The notes: generated from the letters alone by a model not told the origin. A stretch of 64,000 nt of DNA from Caulobacter sp. (GCA_030680355.1 JAUXVF010000031.1:186001-250000); one strand, 5' to 3'; counted from the stretch's first letter, positions 7,503-16,765 are shown. Translations and numbers: made by a program.

Positions 7503-8396
7503 CTACGGGCGGCGTCTCGCTGTTCGGTCGATCGCCTCAACCGCCGCGCCATACAATTGGAGCGGAAGATCATGGCCCATGCCCTCCATGAGCATGAACT
7601 CCGCCCCCGGGATCGAAGCGGCCGTATCCTCGCCACAGGCCGGAAGAAAGAGCGGATCATCGCTCCCGTGAATAACCAGCGTTGGTGCGCTCACGGTCGC
7701 GAGCCGGCTCCGGCGATCACCGCCCACGGCGATTGCCGCGATCTGGCGGCCGAAGCCATTGCGATCGTGGGCTCGGTGGGCCTCCTCGACAATGAGACGA
7801 CGCGTGGCGACCTCGTCGAACGGGTAGCGGCTGCCGGCGATGCGGCGCGCGAAAGCGAGGCTATGGGCCAGGTATCCGGCTTCGTCAGAGACTGGGTCCG
7901 GAGCGGGGCTGGTCATCATCGCCATGGCGTCGGGCGTCGGCGGCGGAAGCGATGGGTTGCCGGTGCTCGACATGATCGAGGTCAGCGATGCGACACGTTC
8001 GGGATGCTCACACGCCATGACCTGCGCAATCATGCCGCCCATGGATCGCCCGACGACATGGGCCCGATCGATGGAAAAAGCATCAAGCAGCCCGACCGCA
8101 TCCGCCGCCATGTCGTGAAGCGTATAAGGGACGTCCGGCGCTCGTCCGGCCATGAGCGCGGCCGCCAGCTCGACGAAATCCGGCGCGGCGCGGTGCGTGA
8201 TGTGCGTCGAGCAGCCGGCGTCGCGATTGTCGAAACGGATCACATGATAGCCGCGCGCCGCCAGTGCGAGGCAGAAGGGAACGGTCCATCGGATCATTTG
8301 CGTCCCCAGTCCGGCGACCAGCAGGATCGCCTGATCGGAGGGCGCCCCGAACGCCTCGCAGGCCAACTCGACGCCATTTGTTTCCACGCGAGTCAT
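7503..8396 (-). CDS. alpha/beta hydrolase
   Basis: The 297-residue product has an alpha/beta-hydrolase fold with nucleophile elbow GRSMGG (Ser118), acid residue in HGSDDP (Asp246/247) and catalytic His275 in GMGHD. The order and spacing are typical of small esterases, for example the aclacinomycin methylesterase/RdmC group. The oxyanion-region strand AILLVAGLGTQM is near residue 25. There is no signal peptide, so it acts in the cytoplasm; the substrate is unknown. AGGAGA lies eight bases before the ATG, and a good promoter with flanking repeats lies upstream (8446-8489), so the gene is probably regulated on its own. Confidence 0.85.
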   Translation of the reverse strand: MTRVETNGVELACEAFGAPSDQAILLVAGLGTQMIRWTVPFCLALAARGYHVIRFDNRDAGCSTHITHRAAPDFVELAAALMAGRAPDVPYTLHDMAADAVGLLDAFSIDRAHVVGRSMGGMIAQVMACEHPERVASLTSIMSSTGNPSLPPPTPDAMAMMTSPAPDPVSDEAGYLAHSLAFARRIAGSRYPFDEVATRRLIVEEAHRAHDRNGFGRQIAAIAVGGDRRSRLATVSAPTLVIHGSDDPLFLPACGEDTAASIPGAEFMLMEGMGHDLPLQLYGAAVEAIDRTARRRP

Positions 8397-8445
8397 CGCC
8401 GGCTTCTCCTGACCACCCGTAACCCGTGCGGGGTAGTTCGGAGGG

Positions 8446-8489
8446 TATTTACCCGGATAAAAGGCGTCGTCAATATTGCCCGGATAAAA
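8446..8489 (-). promoter_or_regulatory. sigma-70-like promoter with two direct repeats (hydrolase gene)
   Basis: On the minus strand TTGACG (8468-8473) and TAAATA (8446-8451) are separated by 16 bases, a good housekeeping promoter pointing at the alpha/beta hydrolase. Two copies of CCCGGATAAAA (plus-strand reading, 8452-8462 and 8479-8489), 27 bp apart, fill the spacer and lie just upstream of the -35 box. Such placement suits an operator for a regulator that is not encoded next to it. Confidence 0.5.
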
Positions 8490-8656
8490 ATGGAGAGCGT
8501 TTAAGCGCCAAGCCTGCTCGTGCGTCTTCCGGGACGGCTAAAGTGCGCTGGGCTTGAGAGCGAGCCGAGGTGCCCGTCAATTTCCCCAATCGTACGTGCT
8601 TGTCCCCTCAAGCAGGCGATCGCAGTTTCAGCCTGCCGAGAAGGCGCAACTCCCCT

Positions 8657-9682
8657 TCACCCCCTCAACCCCTCCACAACCCCGCCGATCCACCCCCGCA
8701 GCGCATCCTTGAGGTCCAGCGGCGTGCCGCCGTGGCGGACCAGGATCAGGTCGAGGTCGGGGACCAGCACGGTGTACTGGCCCTCATAACCGTTGGCCGA
8801 GAAGCTGCCGGGGCCGCCCAGGCCCAGCCACCAGTGGGCGCCATAGGGATCGGCCGGGTCGTCCTTCGAGGCGGTGCGGGTGCGGGCGTAGTCGGCCCAG
8901 CCCGCGGGCAGGAAGGGCCGGTCCTCCCAGACCCCGCCGCGCAGATAGAGCAGGCCGAAGCGGGCGAAGTCGCGGGCAGTGGCGAAACAGTAGGACGAGC
9001 CGATGAACGTCCCGGCCTCGTCGAACTTCGGCGCCGCGCTGGTCATGCCGAGCGGTGCGAACAGCCGCCGGCGCATGAAGGCCTCGAAGTCCGGGCCAAA
9101 GACGTCGATCGACCTTGCCAGGGCGCGGGCGACGATATTGGTCGTGCCGCTGGCGTAGGACATCACCGCGCCGGGGGCATGGATCAGCGGCTTGTCGGCG
9201 GCATAGGCGGCGGTGTCGCCCTGACCCTTGCCGAACAGCATCTCGATGACGTCGGAGGGGTTGCCGGGGCTGTATTCCTCGACGAACGCAAGGCCGCTCG
9301 ACATGCGCAGCAGCTGGTCGAGGGTAATGGCCCCGCGCGGATCGTCGGGCGTTTGCCATTCGGGCACGTCGGCCGGAGCGTGAATGTCGACCTTGCCGTC
9401 GCCGACCAGCAGGCCGGTCAGGGCCTGGGTGATGCTCTTGGCCTTGGACCAGGAGGGGAATGTGCTGGTCTCGTCCAGCCCCTCGCCATAGCGCTCATAG
9501 ACGATCCGCCCGCCCTGGATCAGCAGCAGGGCGTCGGTGCGGCCGATGGGGTCCAGGCTCTCCGGGGCGAAGGCGGCGTCGAGCGTGTCGGCGACCGGGC
9601 CGGTCAGAAGATCGCCCTGCGGCCAGGCTTGCGTGGGCCAGGGCGTGTCGGCGGGTTGAGCGGGCAGGGGGATCAGGGTCAT
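8657..9682 (-). CDS. serine hydrolase, beta-lactamase/class C fold
   Basis: The 341-residue product has the SxxK catalytic motif at residues 77-80 (S-W-S-K), a downstream Tyr motif (MSYASG) and a C-terminal glycine-rich strand region (RHGG). This is the layout of family S12 / beta-lactamase-related esterases and 6-aminohexanoate-dimer hydrolase-like enzymes. ATG 9682 is preferred to upstream starts because the conserved region begins soon after. There is no signal peptide, so a cytoplasmic esterase or amidase is more likely than a penicillin-binding enzyme. It is transcribed divergently from the SDR gene, whose ATG lies ~100 bp away. Confidence 0.85.
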   Translation of the reverse strand: MTLIPLPAQPADTPWPTQAWPQGDLLTGPVADTLDAAFAPESLDPIGRTDALLLIQGGRIVYERYGEGLDETSTFPSWSKAKSITQALTGLLVGDGKVDIHAPADVPEWQTPDDPRGAITLDQLLRMSSGLAFVEEYSPGNPSDVIEMLFGKGQGDTAAYAADKPLIHAPGAVMSYASGTTNIVARALARSIDVFGPDFEAFMRRRLFAPLGMTSAAPKFDEAGTFIGSSYCFATARDFARFGLLYLRGGVWEDRPFLPAGWADYARTRTASKDDPADPYGAHWWLGLGGPGSFSANGYEGQYTVLVPDLDLILVRHGGTPLDLKDALRGWIGGVVEGLRG

Positions 9683-9780
9683 GGGCCGCAGCATCCTGCG
9701 GCGCGGCCAACTTGTCACCTGTGGCCGGTTGATCTTTGCGACGAAAGACGGGAACGAAGACCCGCATTGAGGAGACGATC

Positions 9781-10461
9781 ATGACGAGCAGGACTTTTGC
9801 GATCACCGGCGGCTTCGGACGGCTCGGGGCGGCGGTGGCGGCGGCGGCGCTGGAAACGGGCGCCCGCGTGGCGCTGATTGACGCCGCGCCGGAAGGCCGG
9901 GGGCTGGCCGACGGCGTTCTGGCCCTCGGCGGCGTCGACCTGTCCGACAGCGATCAGGCCCGGGCCGCCATGGACAAGGTCGCCCAGGCGTTCGGCGGCC
10001 TCGACGTGCTGGTCAATGTCGCCGGCGGCTTCACCTGGCAGACCCTGGCCGATGGCGACCTGGCCGACTGGAGCCGGATGTTCACCCTCAACACCCTGAC
10101 CTGCGCAACAGCCTGCAAGGCGGCCCTGCCGCATCTGCTGGCGGCCTGCGACGGTCGGATCGTCAGCGTCGGCGCCGGCGGTGCGCTCAAGGCCAGCGGC
10201 GGCATGGGTCCCTACGCCGCGTCCAAGGCCGGGGTGCACCGCCTGACCGAGAGTCTGGCCGAGGAACTGAAAGGCAAGGTGACCGTCAACGCCGTGCTGC
10301 CCTCGATCATCGACACCCCGACCAACCGCGCCGATATGCCGGACGCTGATTTCGGCGCCTGGGTGACGGCCGACGAGGTGGCCCAGGCCATCCTCTGGCT
10401 CGCTTCGAAGCAGGCCAGCGGCGTTACTGGCGCGCTGTTGCCCGTTTCCGGCAGAGTCTGA
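9781..10461 (+). CDS. short-chain dehydrogenase/reductase
   Basis: ATG 9781 follows GAGGAG at good spacing and gives 226 residues. The N-terminal Rossmann motif is TGGFGRLG (9-16), the catalytic Tyr145 and Lys149 are in YAASK, and an NVAGG motif stands for the usual NNAG. The acidic residue after beta-2 (IDAAPEG) hints at NAD preference, which is an inference. The family oxidises or reduces alcohols and ketones; the substrate is not evident. The ExoD gene follows 57 bp later on the same strand and may be co-transcribed. Confidence 0.85.
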   Translation: MTSRTFAITGGFGRLGAAVAAAALETGARVALIDAAPEGRGLADGVLALGGVDLSDSDQARAAMDKVAQAFGGLDVLVNVAGGFTWQTLADGDLADWSRMFTLNTLTCATACKAALPHLLAACDGRIVSVGAGGALKASGGMGPYAASKAGVHRLTESLAEELKGKVTVNAVLPSIIDTPTNRADMPDADFGAWVTADEVAQAILWLASKQASGVTGALLPVSGRV

Positions 10462-10518
10462 AACTTCTGTTTTCGCGGGCGTGACCGGCGGGCGGGAACG
10501 CGCTAAGGCCGAAAGCCG

Positions 10519-11142
10519 ATGGCCGACTCTCACCACCCCCGCCGCATCTCCGAAATCCTGGACGGCATAGCCACCGCCCGGCGCAAGACCGTGTCGGTGC
10601 AGGACGTCCTCGAGGCGTTCGGCGACCGGGCCTTCGGTGCCCTGCTGTTCGTGTTCGCCGGGCCCGTGGCCCTGCCCATGCCGCCGGGGGTTTCGGCCAT
10701 TCTCGGCGCCCCGCTGCTGTTCATCGCCGCCCAGCTGATGGTTGGGCGCCGCACCCTGTGGCTGCCCAAGGTGGTGGTCGAACGGACCATGACGCGGACC
10801 GACTTCGCCGCCCTGATGGAAAAGCTGTCGCCCTATCTGACCTGGCTGGAGCGCCGGCTGAAGCCCCGTTTCACGTTCCTCTACAATCCCTGGCTCGACC
10901 GGCTGACCGGCCTGATCTGCCTGGTGCTGGCCGTGATCGTCTTTCTGCCGATCCCCTTCGGCAACATGCTGCCGGCCCTGGCCATCGCCGCCTTCGGCCT
11001 GGGCGTGGCGGAGCGGGACGGGGTGATGGGCCTGTTCGGCGGCGTCGCGGCCGCGGTCAGCATCCTGGTGCTCGCCGTCCTGTCCAAGGCCATCATCGCC
11101 GGCATCACCGCCTTCGTGGTGACGCTGCTGAAGATGTTCTGA
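10519..11142 (+). CDS. ExoD family membrane protein (exopolysaccharide synthesis-related)
   Basis: This is a 207-residue protein with the ExoD family layout: an N-terminal helical part (SVQDVLEAFGDRAFGALLF), a conserved FAGPVALPMPPGVS segment, and three to four transmembrane helices toward the C-terminus (~45-75, 130-150, 155-205). ExoD was named for an exopolysaccharide phenotype in Sinorhizobium; its biochemical role is unknown. It sits in the inner membrane. The stop lies 12 bp from the stop of the convergent monooxygenase gene. Confidence 0.85.
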   Translation: MADSHHPRRISEILDGIATARRKTVSVQDVLEAFGDRAFGALLFVFAGPVALPMPPGVSAILGAPLLFIAAQLMVGRRTLWLPKVVVERTMTRTDFAALMEKLSPYLTWLERRLKPRFTFLYNPWLDRLTGLICLVLAVIVFLPIPFGNMLPALAIAAFGLGVAERDGVMGLFGGVAAAVSILVLAVLSKAIIAGITAFVVTLLKMF

Positions 11143-11154
11143 GGTGACGACCGC

Positions 11155-12609
11155 CTAGCCGAAGACGTAGTCCTCAAGCACGGGATGCCGCATCCGCTTC
11201 ATATAGGTGGCAGTGTCGTCGCTCCAGTTGTTGGTGATCTTGCCCGAGGCGGTCTTGTACCAGCTTGAGCAGGAACCGGCCCAGGCGGTGTCCTCCAGGT
11301 CGCGCTGTAGTTCAACGTTGAACTTTATGAACGCCTCCGGCTTGATGGCCATCGATTTGGCCCCGCGCCGCTTCAGTTCGCCCATCGCCTCGACCAGGTA
11401 GCGGACCTGGGCCTCGATCATCACAATAATCGAATTGTGCCCCAGGTTGGTGTTGGGGCCATAGAGCATGAACAGGTTGGGGAAGCCGGTGACCGTCACA
11501 CCCAGATAGGCCTCGGCCCCGTCGGCCCAGGCCGCGTTCAGGGTCTGGCCGCCGGCGCCGACGATCTCGACCGGCGAGATGAAGTCGGTTGTGACAAAGC
11601 CGGTGCCGAACACCAGCACGTCACAGGCATGCTCGGCGCCGTCAGTGGTCCGAACCCCGCCCGCGGTGACCGCCTCGACCCCTTCGGTGACCAACTCGAC
11701 ATTGGGCCGCATCAGGGCCTGGTAGTAGTCGTCGGACACCAGGATGCGCTTGCAGCCGATCGGATAGTCGGGGGTCAGCTTGGCCTTCAGAACCGGGTCG
11801 GTGACCACGCCGTCGAGGTATTTGATCGCCAGGGCCTTGAAGCTGTCCGCCGATTTCGTGCCCGTTTTGAACGCCGCGAACCGCAGGTCCATCATCTGCC
11901 AGAGGAACCAGCGATTGAGGCGGTCGAGGGCGGGGATGGTCCGGTAGAGCCATTTCTCGAAGTCGCTGAAGGCGCGGTCCAGTCGCGGCACGATGTAGTT
12001 GGGCGTGCGCTGGAAAACGATGACCTTGCCGGCGGTCTTGGCGATCTCGGGGATGTACTGGATGGCGCTGGCCCCGGCGCCGATACAGCCGACGGTCTTG
12101 CCGGTCAGGTCGACGTCGTGCCGCCAGCGGGCGGAGTGCCAGGCGTCGCCCTTGAAGACTTCCCGACCAGGAATGCCGGCGAACCCGGGCTTGTTCAGCT
12201 GGCCCAGACCCGAGACCAGCACCGGCGCCGACAGGGTCTCGCCACTCTTCAGCGTAACGGTCCAGCGGGCGGCGGTTTCGTCCCAGACCGCCTTTTCGAC
12301 TTCGGCGTGGAAGCGGAAGCGATCCTTGACCCCGAACTGGTCGGCGACCCGTTCCATATAGTCGCGGATCTCGTTGTGGGGCGAGAAGGCGCGGCTCCAG
12401 TCGGGATTGAGGGCGAAGGAAAAGGAATAGAGGCGGGAGGGCACGTCGCAGCAGGCGCCGGGGTAGGTGTTGTCGCGCCAGGTGCCGCCGATCCGGTCGC
12501 CCTTCTCGAGCACGACGAAACGGCCGAACCCGGCCTCCTGCAGCTTTACGGCCGCGTTCAGACCGGCAAAGCCCGCCCCGATGATGATGGCGTCCAGATC
12601 ATCGACCAT
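11155..12609 (-). CDS. flavin-containing monooxygenase, Baeyer-Villiger type
   Basis: The 484-residue product has FAD-binding motif GAGFAG (11-16), the Baeyer-Villiger fingerprint FKGDAWHSARW (152-162, pattern FxGxxxHxxxW) and a second Rossmann motif GAGASA (177-182) for NADPH. A late ATG-type motif FGTGF is also present. Such enzymes insert oxygen into ketones or oxidise soft heteroatoms, using FAD and NADPH in the cytosol. The substrate is unknown; in this family terpenoid, steroid or cyclic ketones are common. The gene diverges from the EF-G-like gene, with a ~200 bp shared upstream region. Confidence 0.9.
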   Translation of the reverse strand: MVDDLDAIIIGAGFAGLNAAVKLQEAGFGRFVVLEKGDRIGGTWRDNTYPGACCDVPSRLYSFSFALNPDWSRAFSPHNEIRDYMERVADQFGVKDRFRFHAEVEKAVWDETAARWTVTLKSGETLSAPVLVSGLGQLNKPGFAGIPGREVFKGDAWHSARWRHDVDLTGKTVGCIGAGASAIQYIPEIAKTAGKVIVFQRTPNYIVPRLDRAFSDFEKWLYRTIPALDRLNRWFLWQMMDLRFAAFKTGTKSADSFKALAIKYLDGVVTDPVLKAKLTPDYPIGCKRILVSDDYYQALMRPNVELVTEGVEAVTAGGVRTTDGAEHACDVLVFGTGFVTTDFISPVEIVGAGGQTLNAAWADGAEAYLGVTVTGFPNLFMLYGPNTNLGHNSIIVMIEAQVRYLVEAMGELKRRGAKSMAIKPEAFIKFNVELQRDLEDTAWAGSCSSWYKTASGKITNNWSDDTATYMKRMRHPVLEDYVFG

Positions 12610-12806
12610 GCCGCTGCTTCCTCCGTGTTTTCACGAAGTATTGCGCGCCTTCCCGGCCGGGGGAAGGCTGACCCGAGGTCACCACGCCTTGCCCTCGTGG
12701 CCTGTCGGGTGTGGAGTAGCGGGGTGGGGCTCGGGTCTCGCGCCCCCTGAACCAGAAAAGACGCGGCGAGGCCGCGGTCTCGCTGCCGCATGGTGGGAGA
12801 CAACGC

Positions 12807-14840
12807 ATGTCCGCAAGGAAATCTGGCGCGGTTCGGGCGATCGGTCTGGTCGGTCCGAACGGCGCCGGCAAGACAACCCTCTTCGAAGCTCTGTTGCACG
12901 CCGCCGGGGCGTCTGACCGTCAGGGCATCGTCGGCCAGACCGGCGCCGTGGGCGATGGTTCGCCCGAGGCCAAACAGGCCGGCCAGTCGGTGGAAATGAA
13001 TCTGGCCGCTTTCGAGATGCTGGATGATCGCTACGTCCTCATCGATTGTCCGGGCTCGGTGGAGTTCCGGGCCGAGGCCGACCACGGCCTGTCCGCCCTC
13101 GACCTGGCCGTCGTGGTCATCGACCCTGATCCGGACAAGGCGCTGTTGATTCAGCCGTGGCTCCGCGATCTGGAGCGGCGAGGCGTGCCCCGCGTGATCT
13201 TCGTCAACAAGATCGATCAGGCGCGCGGCGACGTCGATGAACTGCTGCGGGCCCTGCAGCCGATGAGCGCGGTCCCGCTGGTCGCCCGTCAGCTGCCGAT
13301 CTGGAAGGACGAGCATGTCAGCGGTTTCGTCGACTTGGCCCTGGAACGGGCCTTCGTCTACCAGGCCGGCAAACCGTCGAAGCCGGTGGCGCTGCCCGAG
13401 GACCTCAGGGACGAGGAGGCGGCGGCCCGCTTCCACATGCTCGAACAGATGGCCGACTTCGATGACGCCCTGATGGAGATGTTGCTCGAGGATGAGACGC
13501 CCAGTCAGGACGCCATCTTCGCCGACATCATCACCGAGACGCGGGCAGGCCTGATCGCGCCGGTCTTCTTCGGCGCGGCGCTGCAGGCCAACGGGGTTCG
13601 CCGCCTGCTCAAGGCCCTGCGCCATGACGCGCCGGAACCGGACGCCGCCGCCGCCCGGCTGGGACTGACGGGGCCGGGCGTCCATGTTCTCAAGATCTCC
13701 CATTCGGGTCATGCCGGCAGGATGACCTATGGCCGGGTGCTGGGCGCGACCCTGGCAGACGGCGCCGAGCTCTTCCTGCCTGACGGCGAGAAGGGGCGGG
13801 TCGGCGGCCTGTTCACGGTCCAGGGTCAGGCCACGCGCAAGGTCCCCTCGGCCGAGGTCGGCGACGTGGTCGCCCTGGGCCGGCTCGACGGCGTCCATGC
13901 CGGCGACCGGCTGATGGCGGACCGGGCGCTCGCGACCGGTCAGCCGCCATCGCCCCCGATGACGCCGGTCTATGAACTGGCCATCGTCACCAGGGACCGA
14001 AAGGATGACGTGCGGCTCTCCGGCGCGCTGCAGAAGCTGCTGGAGGAGGACGGAGGCCTCAGCCTGGTCCACGACGCGGCCCTGCACGAGATGCGGCTGG
14101 GCGGCCAGGGCGCGGCCCATCTGCGGATCACCCTCGACCGGCTTGCCCGCCGTTATCAGGTCGACGTCGAGGTCAGCACGCCGGCCACGCCCTATGCCGA
14201 AACCCTCCGCAAGCCGGTCACCCAGCGTGGGCGGCACAAGAAGCAGTCAGGCGGTCACGGTCAGTTCGCCGACACCCTGCTGGAGATCAAACCGCTGCCG
14301 CGCGGGGCGGGCTTCCGGTTCGACGATCGCATCACCGGCGGTGTTGTGCCCAAACAGTGGATTCCGGCGGTCGAACAGGGGGTGCGGGACGCCATGGAGC
14401 GCGGCCCTCTCGGCTTCCCGGTGGTCGATGTGGCGGTCACCCTGATCGATGGTTCTTTTCATGCGGTCGACTCTTCGGAACTGGCCTTCCGCACGGCCGG
14501 CCGTATCGGCATGAGCGAGGGCCTGGCCCAGGCCGGCCCGATCCTGCTGGAGCCCGTGGAGAAGCTTGTCATCCACGCGCCCAACGCCGCGACGGCGCGG
14601 ATCATCTCCTCGATCGCCAACCGGCGGGGGCAGATCCTTGGCTTCGACGCCCGCGACGACTGGCCCGGCTGGGACAGTATCGAGGTCTTCATGCCCCACG
14701 ACGAGCGCCAGGACTTCATCCTCGATCTGCGCTCGATGACCCAGGGCCTGGGCGTCTTCGAGGCAGCCTTCGATCATCGCGTCGAACTGACCGGGCGCAA
14801 GGCTGACGAAGTAGCGCAACGGGGACGGGTGGCCGCGTAG
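12807..14840 (+). CDS. elongation factor G-like GTPase (EF-G paralogue)
   Basis: The 677-residue product has EF-G domain order throughout: GTPase domain with P-loop GPNGAGKT (16-23), DCPG (80-83) and NKID (134-137), then domains II, III, IV (SGGHGQFAD) and V. It differs from canonical EF-G: the P-loop is not of the AHxDxGKT type and the switch I motif RGITI is absent, as in the EF-G-like paralogues of alphaproteobacteria and mycobacteria. Its ribosomal role is not established; translocation, recycling or stress roles are possible. GGGAG precedes ATG 12807. It stands alone, away from rpsL/rpsG/tuf, which also argues for the paralogue. Confidence 0.88.
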   Translation: MSARKSGAVRAIGLVGPNGAGKTTLFEALLHAAGASDRQGIVGQTGAVGDGSPEAKQAGQSVEMNLAAFEMLDDRYVLIDCPGSVEFRAEADHGLSALDLAVVVIDPDPDKALLIQPWLRDLERRGVPRVIFVNKIDQARGDVDELLRALQPMSAVPLVARQLPIWKDEHVSGFVDLALERAFVYQAGKPSKPVALPEDLRDEEAAARFHMLEQMADFDDALMEMLLEDETPSQDAIFADIITETRAGLIAPVFFGAALQANGVRRLLKALRHDAPEPDAAAARLGLTGPGVHVLKISHSGHAGRMTYGRVLGATLADGAELFLPDGEKGRVGGLFTVQGQATRKVPSAEVGDVVALGRLDGVHAGDRLMADRALATGQPPSPPMTPVYELAIVTRDRKDDVRLSGALQKLLEEDGGLSLVHDAALHEMRLGGQGAAHLRITLDRLARRYQVDVEVSTPATPYAETLRKPVTQRGRHKKQSGGHGQFADTLLEIKPLPRGAGFRFDDRITGGVVPKQWIPAVEQGVRDAMERGPLGFPVVDVAVTLIDGSFHAVDSSELAFRTAGRIGMSEGLAQAGPILLEPVEKLVIHAPNAATARIISSIANRRGQILGFDARDDWPGWDSIEVFMPHDERQDFILDLRSMTQGLGVFEAAFDHRVELTGRKADEVAQRGRVAA

Positions 14841-14844
14841 GGGG

Positions 14845-15237
14845 CTATCCGGCCCGTCCCGGGTGGCCGGGGTCGGAACGCCAGACCCGGCCATCCTCGG
14901 TCCGCAGCTCGATGGGGCCGCGCTGACCCTTGCCGCGCAGCATGTTGCGGATGTCGGCGAACACGATGTGGGTGGCGCGGCGGGAGGTGGTCGTCAGGCA
15001 CACCGTCCGTTCGCCCTCACGGCCCCAGGCCGTCACGGCGGAACCTGCGATCAGGCGGGAGGGGCGGTCGGCGTAGCGTTCGACCCGGTCGAAGGCGCGG
15101 CCGTCGATGCCCATGGCGTAGCTGCCGAACTGGACGCTGACGTCGCAGGGCGCGCGAATGGGGCCGGACGACGGCTCGGGCGGGGTCGAGACCGGCGTGA
15201 ACAGCAACATGGCGATCGTGGCGGTCAGGGACATCAT
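14845..15237 (-). CDS. small exported protein of unknown function
   Basis: With the paired ATG codons at 15237/15234 the product is ~130 residues and begins with a hydrophobic signal-like stretch (LTATIAMLLFTPVS). The frame continues further upstream, but that part shows no conserved features and overlaps the promoter region of the peptidase gene. Mature residues include two cysteines (PCDVS, TVCLTT). No strong ribosome site is seen, and the family is not recognised. It is convergent with the EF-G-like gene (4 bp between stops). Confidence 0.5.
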   Translation of the reverse strand: MMSLTATIAMLLFTPVSTPPEPSSGPIRAPCDVSVQFGSYAMGIDGRAFDRVERYADRPSRLIAGSAVTAWGREGERTVCLTTTSRRATHIVFADIRNMLRGKGQRGPIELRTEDGRVWRSDPGHPGRAG

Positions 15238-15370
15238 CAGGGGACACCGGGGGCTGTGTGGTCGATCATCGTTCGGCCTGACCCTGCCCGGCGCCAGATG
15301 AACGGCCCATGACCGGCTTGCGCACCGGCCGTGGGGGCCGCATTGATCCTGTGGATATTCTGGAGAACCC

Positions 15371-16282
15371 ATGCGTCGTCTTGCCCTCGCCATTCTGGCG
15401 ATCAGCTGCCTTGCCGTCCCCGCGGCGGCCGCGTCCGGCGATCAGGCCCTGGAGGATGTCCGGATCCTGTCCGCTGACGACATGGCCGGCCGGGGCATCG
15501 ACACGCCGCAGTCGGCCATGGCCCGGGCCTATATCGCCCGCCGCCTGCGCCAGATCGGTCTGGAACCGGTCGAGCAGCCGTTCAGTTTCGCCGGCAAACC
15601 GGGCGCGCCGCCGGTGCACGGGGTCAATCTGATCGCGCGCATCGCGGGGACGGAGCCGGGCGGCAAGGTGATCGTTGTCACCGCCCATTACGATCACCTC
15701 GGCGTTCGCAAGGGCCAGATCTACAACGGCGCTGATGACAACGCCTCGGGCGTGGCCGGGCTGCTGGCCGTCGCTGAGGCCTTCCAGGCGCAACCGCCCA
15801 AACACACCATCCTGTTCGCCGTCGTCGATGGCGAGGAGAGCGGCGAGCGGGGCTCGAAGGCGTTCGTGGCCTCGCCGCCCGTCGCCCTGTCGGACATCGG
15901 GCTGAACATCAATTTCGATATGATCAGCAAGAATGACCGCAACGAGCTCTATGTCGCCGGCAGTTCGCATTTTCCCTGGTTGAAGCCGCGCCTCGACCGT
16001 CTGGCCGCCGAGGTCCCGGTGACCCTGAAACAGGGCCATGACACTGACGCCGATGGTCATGGGAACAACTGGACCGACGAGTCTGACCAGGGCGCCTTCA
16101 ACGCGGTCGGCCTGCCCTGGGTCTATTTCGGGGTCGAGGACCATCCCGAGTACCATAAGCCGACCGACGACTTCGCCACCGTGCCGCCGGCCTTCTTCGG
16201 CAAGTCGGTGGCCACGGTGGTTGCGGCCGCGCGCCTGTTCGACGATGAACTGGACGCCATGATGAAAGAGGCTGGACGCTAG
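15371..16282 (+). CDS. secreted M28 family zinc aminopeptidase
   Basis: The 303-residue product has a Sec signal peptide (hydrophobic core 4-17, AAA-ASG). Zinc-ligand motifs of M28 peptidases occur in order: His106 and Asp108 (AHYDHLG), Asp122 (GADDNASG), Glu155/156 (DGEESG), Asp183 (NFDMIS) and His262 (EYHKPTDDF). There is no PA domain insertion, so it is a compact exopeptidase. It most likely removes N-terminal residues from peptides in the periplasm or medium. The stop codon directly abuts the ATG of the CinA-type gene. Confidence 0.92.
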   Translation: MRRLALAILAISCLAVPAAAASGDQALEDVRILSADDMAGRGIDTPQSAMARAYIARRLRQIGLEPVEQPFSFAGKPGAPPVHGVNLIARIAGTEPGGKVIVVTAHYDHLGVRKGQIYNGADDNASGVAGLLAVAEAFQAQPPKHTILFAVVDGEESGERGSKAFVASPPVALSDIGLNINFDMISKNDRNELYVAGSSHFPWLKPRLDRLAAEVPVTLKQGHDTDADGHGNNWTDESDQGAFNAVGLPWVYFGVEDHPEYHKPTDDFATVPPAFFGKSVATVVAAARLFDDELDAMMKEAGR

Positions 16283-16765
16283 ATGCAGACCCTGATCCCC
16301 ATCGCCGAGCGCATCGGCGCCCGGTTGATCGCCCGCAAGGAAAGCGTGGCGGTGTCGGAGTCGTCGTCGGGCGGCCTGGTCTCGGCGGCGCTGCTGGCGG
16401 TGCCCGGGGCCTCGGTCTGGTACCAGGGCGCCAGCGTCACCTACACGCCCAACGCCTTCCGCGGGCTGCTGGGCCTGGGTCGCGGTGACCTGCCGCCGGG
16501 CGTGCGCTCGTCGACCGAGCCCTACGCTCTGTTCCTGGCCGGGGTCATCCGCGACAAGCTGCGTGGAACCTGGGGCCTGTGTGAGACAGGGGCGGCGGGA
16601 CCGACCGGAAACCCCTACGGCGATGCGGCCGGCCACACCTGCGTCGGGATCAGCGGGCCGGTCGAGGCGACCTTCACCCTGGAGACCGGCGACAACGACC
16701 GCGCGGCCAACATGCGCGCCTTCGCCAGGTTTGCGCTGGAGCGGTTCGAGGCGGTGCTGGGGTAG
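16283..16765 (+). CDS. CinA C-terminal family protein, nicotinamide-nucleotide amidase-like
   Basis: The 160-residue protein corresponds to the stand-alone C-terminal domain of CinA (PncC family), which deamidates NMN to nicotinate mononucleotide in NAD salvage. Supporting motifs are VSESSSGGLVSAAL near residue 24 (the family usually has ESCTGG) and GAAGPTGNPYGD near 110. The Cys/Thr of ESCTGG are replaced by Ser-Ser, so activity should be treated with care. It starts immediately after the peptidase stop, so translational coupling is likely. Confidence 0.82.
   Translation: MQTLIPIAERIGARLIARKESVAVSESSSGGLVSAALLAVPGASVWYQGASVTYTPNAFRGLLGLGRGDLPPGVRSSTEPYALFLAGVIRDKLRGTWGLCETGAAGPTGNPYGDAAGHTCVGISGPVEATFTLETGDNDRAANMRAFARFALERFEAVLG

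Noticed and set aside
8570-9784. Long plus-strand frame over the serine hydrolase gene.
   Set aside because: It is antisense to a gene with clear catalytic motifs and has the Gly/Ala/Arg-rich make-up typical of shadows in GC-rich DNA.
12558-14237. 559-codon minus-strand frame over the EF-G-like gene.
   Set aside because: It is a shadow of a well-supported gene; no domains are recognisable.
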